Assembly (NCBI GenBank): GCA_046080125.1
Contig: JBJTTJ010000009.1
Coordinates: forward strand, 1-9,160
Direction of reading: 5' to 3'
DNA from: Cuspidothrix sp046080125
Lineage (GTDB): Bacteria; Cyanobacteriota; Cyanobacteriia; Cyanobacteriales; Nostocaceae
Length of the DNA stretch: 9,160 nt
Part shown: piece by piece, positions 1 to 5,270 of the stretch
How positions within the stretch are numbered: position 1 is the first letter of the stretch
How the letters are laid out: each line of letters opens with the position of its first letter
Made by a program: the position numbers and the translations under genes
The notes under the pieces: generated by a model
Seen by the model: only the letters and a program-made list of their open reading frames with translations
What the model was told of the DNA's origin: nothing
The model's database searches: none

Positions 1-483
1 CACAGTGTAGAAATTACCTTTGGTGTGGGTATTGCTAACTGGGAAGCATACCGCGCTACTGTGCGGGAAGATATTGGCCATATACCTGGTTATAGCGTAG
101 AAGTTGCAAGAGGGATGACTGATGCAGAGGTAGAAGCATTACTAGATAAAACCAACGGTGTGTTAACTTTGGAAAATATGGAACACGCTGATGATGTCAT
201 GTTAGAAATTGCGGGAATTTGTTCACGGGATAGAGTTACAGTGGGCGGTGTAGTAGATACCCGCAACCCTAAAAAGCCATTAAGTACCAATGTGAAAATT
301 ACCGGACGCACTTTTGAAGGTAAAATTTCAACTCATACCTTTACATTAGGTGATGAAACCAGCATGGCAGCTAATGTCTGCGGCCCGGCTTTTGGTTATT
401 TAAAAGCTGCTCAAGAATTACACCAAAGAGGTATTAAAGGTTTATTTACTGCGGCGGAAATTATGCCTAAGTTTGTGAAATAA
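1..483 (+). CDS. C-terminal part of a probable saccharopine-dehydrogenase-like oxidoreductase (5' end outside window)
   Basis: The reading frame is open from the first base (HSVEITFGVG...) to a TAA at 481-483, so the visible 160 residues are the C-terminal part of a longer protein. An internal GTG at 25 is only a codon within the frame. The fragment mixes alpha and beta segments, including DRVTVGGVVDTRNP, a beta-rich stretch (KITGRTFEGKISTHTF) and a tail beginning NVCGPAFGYLKAAQEL. No signal peptide or membrane segment is visible. It resembles the C-terminal domain of cyanobacterial saccharopine-dehydrogenase-like proteins, which carry an N-terminal NAD(P)-binding Rossmann domain; that half lies upstream and cannot be checked here. 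The family call is from memory and tentative. That it is a genuine coding region is much surer, because the frame is long, clean and soluble-protein-like. Confidence 0.6.
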   Translation, partial: HSVEITFGVGIANWEAYRATVREDIGHIPGYSVEVARGMTDAEVEALLDKTNGVLTLENMEHADDVMLEIAGICSRDRVTVGGVVDTRNPKKPLSTNVKITGRTFEGKISTHTFTLGDETSMAANVCGPAFGYLKAAQELHQRGIKGLFTAAEIMPKFVK

Positions 484-493
484 GTAAGTTTGG

Positions 494-520
494 TAGGGAC
501 GTTTCAGCAAAACGTCTCTA
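494..520. repeat. Short palindromic repeat (GGGACGTTT type)
   Basis: Arms TAGGGACGTTT (494-504) and AAACGTCTCTA (510-520) form an 11-bp stem with one G-T pair and a 5-nt loop. It lies 10 bp after the stop of the first gene. No T-run follows, so it is not a classic terminator. It belongs to the same recognisable family as the palindrome at 843-872 (GTAGAGACGTTC...GTCTCTAC), which is common in Nostocales spacers. Confidence 0.75.
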
Positions 521-550
521 AGAGGATGTTGGAGAAGTTATTCTCACATA

Positions 551-630
551 AATTAACCCCTCTGGTAAGTCTCTCCAGAGGTTTAAAACTCCCCTTTCCT
601 GCTAGGAAAGGGAATGGGAGGTTAAGTTTT
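551..630. repeat. Composite double-hairpin interspersed repeat
   Basis: Two adjacent hairpins are visible. The first has CCTCTGG (559-565) paired with CCAGAGG (575-581). The second has CCCTTTCCT (592-600) paired with AGGAAAGGG (604-612) across a 3-nt loop, followed by GGGAGGTTAAGTTTTT. The layout (AACCCCTC..., GTTTAAAACTCCCC..., GGAAAGGG, GGGAGGTTAAG) matches a repeat very widespread in Nostoc-type genomes, here somewhat shortened. The final GTTAAGTTTTT means it could also end transcription of the upstream gene. Confidence 0.65.
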
Positions 631-671
631 TAAAAATTATTGGTTTCATGTAATACTTTGCAAACAACCTC

Positions 672-699
672 TAACAGTTAACAGTTAAGCAGTCAACCT
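672..699. repeat. Heptanucleotide tandem repeat (STRR-type)
   Basis: Four heptamers lie in register: TAACAGT, TAACAGT, TAAGCAG and TCAACCT. Short tandemly repeated repetitive heptamers are characteristic of heterocyst-forming cyanobacteria. The tract stops 3 bp before the ATG of the polysaccharide deacetylase relic. Confidence 0.6.
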
Positions 700-702
700 T
701 CA

Positions 703-795
703 ATGGAATTTGCACCTTTATTTCCCCTTGTTTACCGGATTCTGCAACCGATTTTTCCCCATTGTCTCTGGGGTGGAAACTTAAACAGTAAAACT
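703..795 (+). pseudogene. N-terminal relic of a polysaccharide deacetylase (NodB-type) gene
   Basis: From the ATG at 703 about 31 codons read MEFAPLFPLVYRILQP followed by IFPHCLWGGNLNSKT. This closely resembles the start of cyanobacterial polysaccharide deacetylases, which I recall as roughly M-x-[FL]-AP-[IL]-[YF]-P-x-x-Y-x-[IL]-L-[KQ]-P-x-FP-x-CLW-x-G, leading into the IALTFDDGPHP motif of the NodB fold. Here the sequence departs just before that motif: TFDDGP, the catalytic Asp and the metal-binding His residues are all absent. The frame stays open to 951 but is unlike the family, and beyond 898 it overlaps the opposite-strand gene. It therefore looks like a gene that lost everything after its first 30 codons. 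The family match is from memory; chance is unlikely but not excluded. Confidence 0.5.
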
Positions 796-842
796 GATAT
801 TAGGATGATTATGAGGATTAAATATGCATGGTTTGAAACCAT

Positions 843-872
843 TGTAGAGACATTCCATGGAACATCTCTACA
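843..872. repeat. 30-bp palindromic repeat
   Basis: Abutting arms 843-857 and 858-872 (TGTAGAGA...TTCCA / TGGAA...TCTCTACA) pair at 13 of 15 positions. TTATTTTT follows. It is the same family as 494-520. It sits 27 bp beyond the stop of the minus-strand YbjN gene, but the T-rich tract is on the plus-strand side, so it would serve rightward rather than leftward transcription as a terminator. Confidence 0.75.
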
Positions 873-898
873 TTATTTTTCACTCCTATGTCTAATTA

Positions 899-1378
899 TT
901 AAACTCCACCAAACTCCGATTGCAGATATTCATCATTGTCATCAGCAATAGTGGCCACGATGGTAATAATGCGGGAAACTTCTCCCGGAGACAACTCTGC
1001 CAAGGTGCGTGTAGAAATAACAACAACTTGATTGTTAATAATACCAAACCGCGCCTCAAAAGTGCTGACACAGTTTAACTCTAACAGATATCGCATCAAG
1101 CGAGGCTCATCTTTTGCCGGTAACTTCAGCACCCCAGACCAAACGCTAATCGTATCTTCATCAGTAATTCCCGTTAACTGTACGAACACTTCCACAGTGC
1201 CATATTGGAATTTCCACAGATATCCACCTTCAGTACCATGACTAACCATGGCACTATCATCTTGTGATAAGGTATCAATTACATTTTCAATTACTTGAAC
1301 ATGATTTGGTGCTGTGGTTTCCTGAATAATTTGATCTACCAATTCACCTGGAGATGGGGTTTCTAAGTAGCTTGCCAT
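899..1378 (-). CDS. YbjN-domain (CesT/type III chaperone-like fold) protein
   Basis: A 159-residue acidic protein starting at ATG 1378 (MASYLETPSPGELVDQIIQE). The pattern of an N-terminal helix, central strands (GGYLWKFQYGTVEVFVQ; ISVWSGVLKLP), an RLMRYLLELN helix, an ARFGIINNQVVVIST strand pair and an ELSPGEVSRIITIVATIAD helix is that of the YbjN family, which adopts the type III secretion chaperone-like fold. Cyanobacteria carry several such stand-alone proteins, sometimes labelled CesT-family chaperones; their function is unknown and no secretion system is seen nearby. There is no signal peptide or membrane segment, so it is expected in the cytoplasm. The start is preceded by AAAAAAGAATCTCT with no good Shine-Dalgarno. 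The gene is divergent from the Rieske pseudogene with only 45 bp between their starts. It looks intact. Family call fairly confident, role unknown. Confidence 0.8.
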   Translation of the reverse strand: MASYLETPSPGELVDQIIQETTAPNHVQVIENVIDTLSQDDSAMVSHGTEGGYLWKFQYGTVEVFVQLTGITDEDTISVWSGVLKLPAKDEPRLMRYLLELNCVSTFEARFGIINNQVVVISTRTLAELSPGEVSRIITIVATIADDNDEYLQSEFGGV

Positions 1379-1423
1379 AGAGATTCTTTTTTAATAATAT
1401 AGTCACTGCTTTAATCTACCCTT

Positions 1424-2031
1424 ATGCTACCAAAAATGCCAGACTCTACCTTACCTTTTGATCTTAGAGAATTGGGTATAAACAGTCATTATTGGTATGT
1501 ATTTGCCGTAGTAATGAAGTTACAAATAAACCTTTAGGAATCACCCTTCGGCAACAAGCGATCGCTTTCTATCAAAATTTTACATCCAACGTTCACACTA
1601 CTACATAGCCCAAAGTTATGATTGTATAGATAAAATTTGGTCAATTTCGTAACTATTTTTTCCCGGTTTGAGGTCTTCACATCCAGAACCATTAGATGTG
1701 AATTAAATTTACCCTCACCGGGTGTCAACTTTAGGTCAATATCTTAAAATTTACTGTTTACTATGGCCTATCAACTAGACTCATACCAACGCCTATTTAG
1801 TCCAATTTACATCATTAAATGCCTTTTGACAGTTACATAAGCTACCGATTTGGTTTAGATAGTTGATCAAACAGCTTATTTGGTGCAGCGCGAAAATTAC
1901 TCGATGGCTTAATCTTCCAAGACGTAAACATGATTGAAGAGGAACAGTTGGCCTATTTACAAAATCAAGTAACACGGAATCATGAATTAAATCGCACTTT
2001 GATAAGTGTCCAAAAATTAATCACAAATTAA
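1424..2031 (+). pseudogene. Decayed Rieske [2Fe-2S] oxygenase (pheophorbide a oxygenase-like)
   Basis: Joining three frames recovers a protein like the cyanobacterial Rieske/Pao-type oxygenases. (1) From ATG 1424 it reads MLPKMPDSTLPFDLRELG then INSHYWYVFA. (2) After a frameshift at about 1507 it continues RSNEVTNKPLGITLRQQ then AIAFYQN to about 1590. (3) In a third frame from about 1596 it reads HYYIAQSYDCIDKIWSIS, LFFPGLRSSHPEPLDVN, IYPHRVSTLGQYLKIYC, LLWPIN, THTNAYLVQFTSLNAF, QLHKLPIWFR, broken by stops at 1650, 1704, 1776, 1827 and 1860. (4) After a frameshift at about 1875 it reads FGAARKLLDGLIFQDV then NMIEEEQLAYLQNQ to the natural-looking end SVQKLITN and TAA at 2029-2031. The CxH...CxxH Rieske cluster ligands and the iron-site region are missing: segment 2 jumps straight to segment 3, so an internal deletion of several hundred bp near 1590-1600 is implied. 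A HIP1 site lies inside. Non-functional with high confidence; the subfamily is from memory. Confidence 0.75.
1558..1565. other. HIP1 octamer GCGATCGC
   Basis: Highly iterated palindrome of cyanobacterial genomes, here as AAGCGATCGCTT within the Rieske pseudogene. Two more copies lie at 4000-4007 (amidohydrolase gene) and 4792-4799 (bioD). All three are in coding or formerly coding sequence. Confidence 0.85.
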
Positions 2032-2042
2032 GGTTGACAAAT

Positions 2043-2071
2043 TGGACAACATCTGATAACGGTCTTAGAAT
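2043..2071 (+). promoter_or_regulatory. Predicted sigma-70-type promoter for the small hypothetical gene
   Basis: TGGACA (2043-2048) and TAGAAT (2066-2071) are each 5/6 to consensus and are spaced 17 bp apart. Transcription would start near 2078, giving a leader of about 94 nt to the ATG at 2172. This promoter lies inside the 5' part of the longer possible reading frame that begins at TTG 2034, which argues against that start. A TTGACA at 2034-2039 has no -10 at proper distance. Confidence 0.45.
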
Positions 2072-2107
2072 CCTAGGGAAAAAGACGAAAAAAAACAAAA
2101 AAATTTT

Positions 2108-2141
2108 CGCCAATTTTTCCGGATTAACAAAAAAAATGGCG
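2108..2141 (+). promoter_or_regulatory. Leader hairpin covering an upstream in-frame ATG
   Basis: CGCCA plus TTTTT (left) pairs with AAAAA plus TGGCG (right), about 10 bp with one bulged A and a loop of roughly 13 nt. The right arm contains the in-frame ATG at 2136. If the RNA folds this way, that ATG would be hidden and the ATG at 2172 favoured; alternatively the hairpin could modulate translation. Seen in sequence; function inferred. Confidence 0.3.
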
Positions 2142-2171
2142 ATTATTGTTACACTGAATTTAATAAGCACT

Positions 2172-2552
2172 ATGAATATTAAACTAGATCACAGCACCCC
2201 ATGTCATTTAACATCCTTCTTTATTTTGCTGATGAAGGAGGGCATTTCCCCCAATCAAATCGTTTTGGGAATTGTACAATTGGCCACACAAACTCAGGAG
2301 TTAGATGGTTTAATGGTATCAGCCGATTGTTTGCGGTTATTACTGTTACTTATGCCCGCAGAAAGTTGTGCTAAAGGTGTATCTAAATATATTTCTTCTT
2401 TAGCAGCAGAAGGTGTTACAACCTTAATGTTATTAGATGCCCTCGGTCTAGCTTGCTATGTTTGTGGCCAAATTGATGAAGCCAATTTAGTCCATTTGAC
2501 TTACAAAAGATTGCAAGCCGATGCTATAATTTCCCAAATGCTGCGGGATTAA
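2172..2552 (+). CDS. Small hypothetical protein, mostly helical
   Basis: I do not recognise the family. From ATG 2172 it has 126 residues (MNIKLDHSTPCHLTSFFILL...SQMLRD). It is rich in Leu and Ala with four Cys, and reads as a string of amphipathic helices: LTSFFILLMKEG; SPNQIVLGIVQLATQT; CLRLLLLLMP; TTLMLLDALGLACYVCGQID; and a charged tail helix HLTYKRLQADAIISQML. No signal peptide or clear transmembrane span is seen, though CLRLLLLLMP is very hydrophobic. An in-frame ATG at 2136 would add MAIIVTLNLIST; the frame is open back to TTG 2034, but that stretch is Lys/Asn-rich low-complexity sequence and overlaps the predicted promoter. Neither ATG has a convincing Shine-Dalgarno. It begins 140 bp after the Rieske pseudogene and ends about 110 bp before a weak terminator-like hairpin, so it is probably monocistronic. 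Confidence 0.65.
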   Translation: MNIKLDHSTPCHLTSFFILLMKEGISPNQIVLGIVQLATQTQELDGLMVSADCLRLLLLLMPAESCAKGVSKYISSLAAEGVTTLMLLDALGLACYVCGQIDEANLVHLTYKRLQADAIISQMLRD

Positions 2553-2660
2553 AATTACATTATTAACTTTCCATACTTTTTCACCATTTCACTATTTTCA
2601 GTCTAGTTTGTATTCGTACAGTTCGATAATTGCACTGGGTAATTATGTGTATTGATTTTA

Positions 2661-2693
2661 AAATACGGTTAATTCAAATGCCGTATATTTTTT
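2661..2693 (+). terminator. Weak Rho-independent terminator-like hairpin
   Basis: ATACGG (2663-2668) pairs with CCGTAT (2681-2686) across a 12-nt loop, followed by ATTTTTTC. It lies about 110 bp after the stop of the small hypothetical gene and is oriented to end its transcript. The stem is short. Confidence 0.4.
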
Positions 2694-2954
2694 CACGCTT
2701 CTTAACCAGTAGCAGTTAAGTTGCGAAAAATAGCTATGAACTTAATTTAGTAATCTTCCCCTGATTCAACAGTACCGCATCTATCCCTTGCTAGGTTCAA
2801 TCCCCATATCAATAACTTCTTAACTCTCTGGTTCACCCTGTTGATATTCAATTAAAGCTGGAAATTAAAATGGTTATCTGCCAAATTGCCAAAATCTCAA
2901 ATCATCAGGGGAACATTTCTGGAATTATTGCCGAGAGCAAAAATCTTTCCCATT

Positions 2955-3001
2955 AAAAAACGCCTGGGAGTGTTGCCGTGTTTCCACCCCAGACGTTTTT
3001 T
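2955..3001. terminator. Strong bidirectional terminator hairpin
   Basis: AAAAAACG-C-CTGGG-A-GTG (from 2955) pairs with CAC-CCCAG-A-CGTTTTTT (ending 3001): 16 bp with one mismatch and one bulged A around a 12-nt loop. The A6/T6 flanks let it work on both strands, for rightward RNA or for the minus-strand amidohydrolase transcript, whose stop is 128 bp away. It may alternatively be the 5' hairpin of a Yfr1-like RNA. Confidence 0.7.
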
Positions 3002-3066
3002 AAACTTACTCCTCACACACAAATAAACTCTATCACTATTCTATTTATTTGGCAAGTGTTTTTTTT
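2961..3066 (+). ncRNA. Possible Yfr1-like small RNA
   Basis: Positions 3008-3018 read ACTCCTCACAC, an exact copy of the 11-nt core that defines Yfr1, a small RNA found throughout cyanobacteria. In Yfr1 this core is single-stranded between two stem-loops. Here a strong hairpin lies upstream (2961-2995). Downstream, AAATAAA (3021-3027) can pair with TTTATTT (3044-3050), and GTGT plus an 8-T run (3059-3066) could end the RNA. Against it: the upstream hairpin already carries its own T6 tail and may terminate, the downstream stem is entirely A/T, and Yfr1 is usually shorter (about 55-70 nt). Only a weak promoter-like TTGCCG-N17-CATTAA (2928-2956) precedes it. The core is seen; the RNA is inferred. 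Confidence 0.3.
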
Positions 3067-3128
3067 GAAAAAACTATTATTAGCATTAGTTAGCTTTTTT
3101 GGATCGGACTCATCTTACAATTATGGCT

Positions 3129-4373
3129 TTAGCATTGCTCAACCCCTAATCTGTCCTGACTTAAAAACTTCTCGACACAACGCACAAATATTTCCACACC
3201 CATGGGTAAAGCGGTTTCATCAAAATCAAATCGCGGATGATGATGGGGATAGTGAAGATTTTTCTCAGGATTGGCAGAACCGAGGAAAAAATAACAACCG
3301 GGAACTTTTTCAAGGAAAAATGACATATCTTCTCCCCCCATAGTTTGACATTCGGGAACGATACCAATGGGGGTTTCGATGACATCTTCTGCGACTGAGC
3401 GCACCAATGTAGCTATTTCTTCATCGTTAATCACTGGTGGATAAAGATGGATATAATCTAGGTTATATGTTGCACCGTGACTTTGACAAATTCCCGTAAT
3501 AATTTGCTCAATTCGCTGTTTAAAAAAGTCTGCCAGTTCAGGATTAAAATATCTGACAGTTCCACTCATTCTGGCAGTATCAGCTATCACATTTGCCGCT
3601 GTACCTGCGTGCAGTTCTCCCACTGTCACCACACCGGCATCAATAGGGTTAAGGTTGCGAGCGACAACGGTTTGCAAAGCATTAACTATTTGTGCAGCCA
3701 CGACTACAGAATCTATGGTTTGATGAGGCATTGCTCCATGGCCACCTTTACCAAAAATGGTACAACGGAACAACTCCACAGCCGCCATTAACGCCCCTGG
3801 TCGCACTCCTACTGTTCCCACTGGCAGATTATTCCATAAATGTAAACCGATAATTGCATCAACATCAGGTTGATTAAGTACACCTGCGGCAATCATGGGT
3901 TTTGCTCCACCGGGACTTTCTTCGGCGGGTTGGAAGATAATTTTTACGGTACCGCTAAAGTCTTGACGGTGTTGATAGAGGTAATAGGCTGTACCAAGAG
4001 CGATCGCTATATGTCCATCATGTCCGCAAGCGTGCATCACCCCATCATGTTGGGAGCAATAAGCAACTTCATTCTCTTCTTTAACTGGTAAAGCATCCAT
4101 ATCCGCCCGAATTGCTAATACTTTACCGTCTTCAGATTTTTCACCTGCAATAATAGCAACAATCCCAGTTTCCGCTATACCTGTTTGATGTCTAATCCCC
4201 CAATTTTGCAACTTGTTGGCAATAAACTCGGCCGTAATTTTCTCCTGAAAACCTAATTCTGGTTTTTGATGTATTTCTCGTCTCCATGCCACTAATTGCG
4301 ATTGTAAACCACGAATTTCTAGCCGCACATTTTTGAGATTTACCGTTGAACCACGAGGAAATGTAGAAACCAT
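3129..4373 (-). CDS. M20D-family amidohydrolase (N-acyl-amino-acid / IAA-amino-acid hydrolase type)
   Basis: A 414-residue cytoplasmic metallopeptidase-fold enzyme that hydrolyses the amide bond of N-acyl amino acids (hippurate/IAA-conjugate hydrolase family, peptidase M20D); the natural substrate cannot be told from sequence. Numbering from ATG 4373: RADMDALP at 89-96; di-metal ligands HACGHDGH (C116, H118), PAEE (E151, E152), GLHLW (H178) and HHHP (H379 region). A lid/dimerisation domain spans about 190-300 with FGKGGHGAMPH, and GGEDM is at 346-350. All ligands are present and the length is normal, so it looks active. TTG 4382 and GTG 4379 are in frame just upstream, but ATG 4373 (MVSTFPRGS) fits the start I recall for cyanobacterial relatives. 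Heptamer repeats lie 12 bp upstream. It lies 174 bp from bioD, too far to assume an operon. Confidence 0.93.
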   Translation of the reverse strand: MVSTFPRGSTVNLKNVRLEIRGLQSQLVAWRREIHQKPELGFQEKITAEFIANKLQNWGIRHQTGIAETGIVAIIAGEKSEDGKVLAIRADMDALPVKEENEVAYCSQHDGVMHACGHDGHIAIALGTAYYLYQHRQDFSGTVKIIFQPAEESPGGAKPMIAAGVLNQPDVDAIIGLHLWNNLPVGTVGVRPGALMAAVELFRCTIFGKGGHGAMPHQTIDSVVVAAQIVNALQTVVARNLNPIDAGVVTVGELHAGTAANVIADTARMSGTVRYFNPELADFFKQRIEQIITGICQSHGATYNLDYIHLYPPVINDEEIATLVRSVAEDVIETPIGIVPECQTMGGEDMSFFLEKVPGCYFFLGSANPEKNLHYPHHHPRFDFDETALPMGVEIFVRCVEKFLSQDRLGVEQC

Positions 4374-4385
4374 AAGCACCAATTA

Positions 4386-4406
4386 AAAATTCAAAATTCA
4401 AAATTA
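4386..4406. repeat. AAAATTC heptamer repeat
   Basis: Three consecutive heptamers AAAATTC, AAAATTC, AAAATTA lie 12 bp upstream of the amidohydrolase start codon, in its 5' untranslated or promoter region. This motif is frequently reiterated in Nostocales spacers. Confidence 0.7.
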
Positions 4407-4532
4407 AAAAACTCTAAGTAAGTCAGCTTGAAAAAAAAACAAGGTATGTTACAAAATATAAAATTACTCAAAGTCTCTTGCCTTGCATCAACGATAAATT
4501 TCAACGCCTACCTACTTAGTGCTGATATTTCT
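4407..4532 (-). other. Spacer between bioD and amidohydrolase; possible weak bioD terminator
   Basis: On the minus strand, CAAGG (near 4480) can pair with CCTTG, which is followed immediately by nine Ts at about 4430-4440. The stem is only 5 bp and the loop over 30 nt, so termination after bioD is possible but unproven. I find no clear -35/-10 pair for the amidohydrolase. Confidence 0.25.
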
Positions 4533-4553
4533 GTTAACCGTCAACTGTCAACC
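4533..4553. repeat. GTCAACN heptamer repeat overlapping the 3' end of bioD
   Basis: Three heptamers in register: GTTAACC, GTCAACT, GTCAACC, followed by GTGACAA. The tract runs into the bioD stop codon (4548-4550) and its last two sense codons. Confidence 0.7.
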
Positions 4554-5228
4554 GTGACAATATATTTCCCAATCTAAAGTTGCTGCAACTTCAGCCAGTT
4601 TTTCCACATCTTGGGCATTTTCTAGATAGGGTACACAACCTAAAACTGGGATACGTGTAAAAGACTGAATTAACTCTGGAGGCGCTAAATCAGCAATTTC
4701 GGACTCCGTGCGGGGTTGGGTACAATTGAGAATAATTCCCCGCAGATTGATTTTAGCTTGCCTAGCTAATGATACATTAGCTACAGCTTGAGCGATCGCT
4801 CCTAATCTTACAGGTACAACTAAAAATGTGGGTAATCGCCATTCACCTGCTAAATCCGCTACTGTCAACTCATCAGTAATTGGTGAACCTAAACCGCCCA
4901 AAGATTCTACCAACACAAAATCCCGTTGTTTTTGCAATTTTAATAAGGTCTGCCAGACAATAGCCAAATCTATCGAGCGATTTTCCTTAACCGCCGCAAT
5001 GGGAGGTGCTAAAGGTGCTTGAAAATACAAGGGTGTAATCTCCTCCGGCAACTGTTCCAGATTAAACAGAGTTTGGTAAAGTTCTTTATCCCCCACACCC
5101 GATTGAATAGGCTTCATTATCCCCCATTTGCGCTGAGGATAATATTTTTGCCAATAAGCGGCTAAAGCGGTAGTCAGGACGGTTTTACCAGCTTCTGTGT
5201 CAGTTCCCGTAATCAGTAAAGTGTTCAA
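4548..5228 (-). CDS. bioD: Dethiobiotin synthetase
   Basis: ATP-dependent dethiobiotin synthase: closes the ureido ring of 7,8-diaminopelargonic acid with CO2, the penultimate step of biotin synthesis; cytoplasmic. With the start at TTG 5228 (MNTLLITG) it has 226 residues, normal for the family. P-loop GTDTEAGKT is at 8-16, KPIQSG (catalytic Lys39) at 39-44, VESLGGLGSP at 107-116 with the conserved Glu108 (most relatives I recall read VEGLGG or VEGAGG), and the nucleotide-base region NCTQPR at 168-173. No ATG is available near the start: the frame offers only TTG 5231 and TTG 5228, and no strong Shine-Dalgarno precedes them, which suggests low expression. The C-terminus (EIYCHG) runs into a heptamer repeat. 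The kinase gene ends 42 bp upstream on the same strand without a visible terminator, so co-transcription is likely. No other bio genes are in the window. Confidence 0.93.
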   Translation of the reverse strand: MNTLLITGTDTEAGKTVLTTALAAYWQKYYPQRKWGIMKPIQSGVGDKELYQTLFNLEQLPEEITPLYFQAPLAPPIAAVKENRSIDLAIVWQTLLKLQKQRDFVLVESLGGLGSPITDELTVADLAGEWRLPTFLVVPVRLGAIAQAVANVSLARQAKINLRGIILNCTQPRTESEIADLAPPELIQSFTRIPVLGCVPYLENAQDVEKLAEVAATLDWEIYCHG

Positions 5229-5270
5229 CAAGGTTTTCTGCTAATATAGGCCTCTTCTCCTAATTTAACG

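Larger units (their letters stand above)
2553..3128. other. Gene-free spacer between convergent genes
   Basis: No convincing protein gene in 576 bp. It contains two hairpins (2661-2693 and 2955-3001) and a Yfr1-like motif (3008-3018), listed separately. A short minus-strand stretch around 2780-2860 reads ALIEYQQGEPES then a stop, then EVIDMGIEPSKG; this has the composition of a real protein end and may be another gene relic, but I cannot name it. A 28-codon plus-strand frame at 2870-2956 has no supporting features. Confidence 0.6.

Noticed and set aside
796..951. Continuation of the deacetylase relic frame to 951
   Set aside because: After about residue 31 the sequence no longer resembles the family, crosses a palindromic repeat and overlaps the YbjN gene on the other strand.
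1534..1975. Two minus-strand frames of about 60 codons
   Set aside because: They overlap the plus-strand Rieske pseudogene, whose protein sequence is recognisable, and have no family resemblance.
2034..2135. Longer N-terminus (TTG start) for the small hypothetical protein
   Set aside because: Lys/Asn-rich low-complexity sequence, no ribosome site, and it includes the predicted promoter.
2978..3343. Plus-strand frame including LKKLLLALVSFFGSD, which looks like the start of a signal peptide
   Set aside because: It crosses the terminator hairpin and runs over 200 bp antisense into the intact amidohydrolase gene; the signal-like stretch is probably chance in T/A-rich DNA, or at most a tiny relic.
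3477..4091. Plus-strand frames opposite the amidohydrolase
   Set aside because: Antisense shadows of a gene with complete catalytic motifs.
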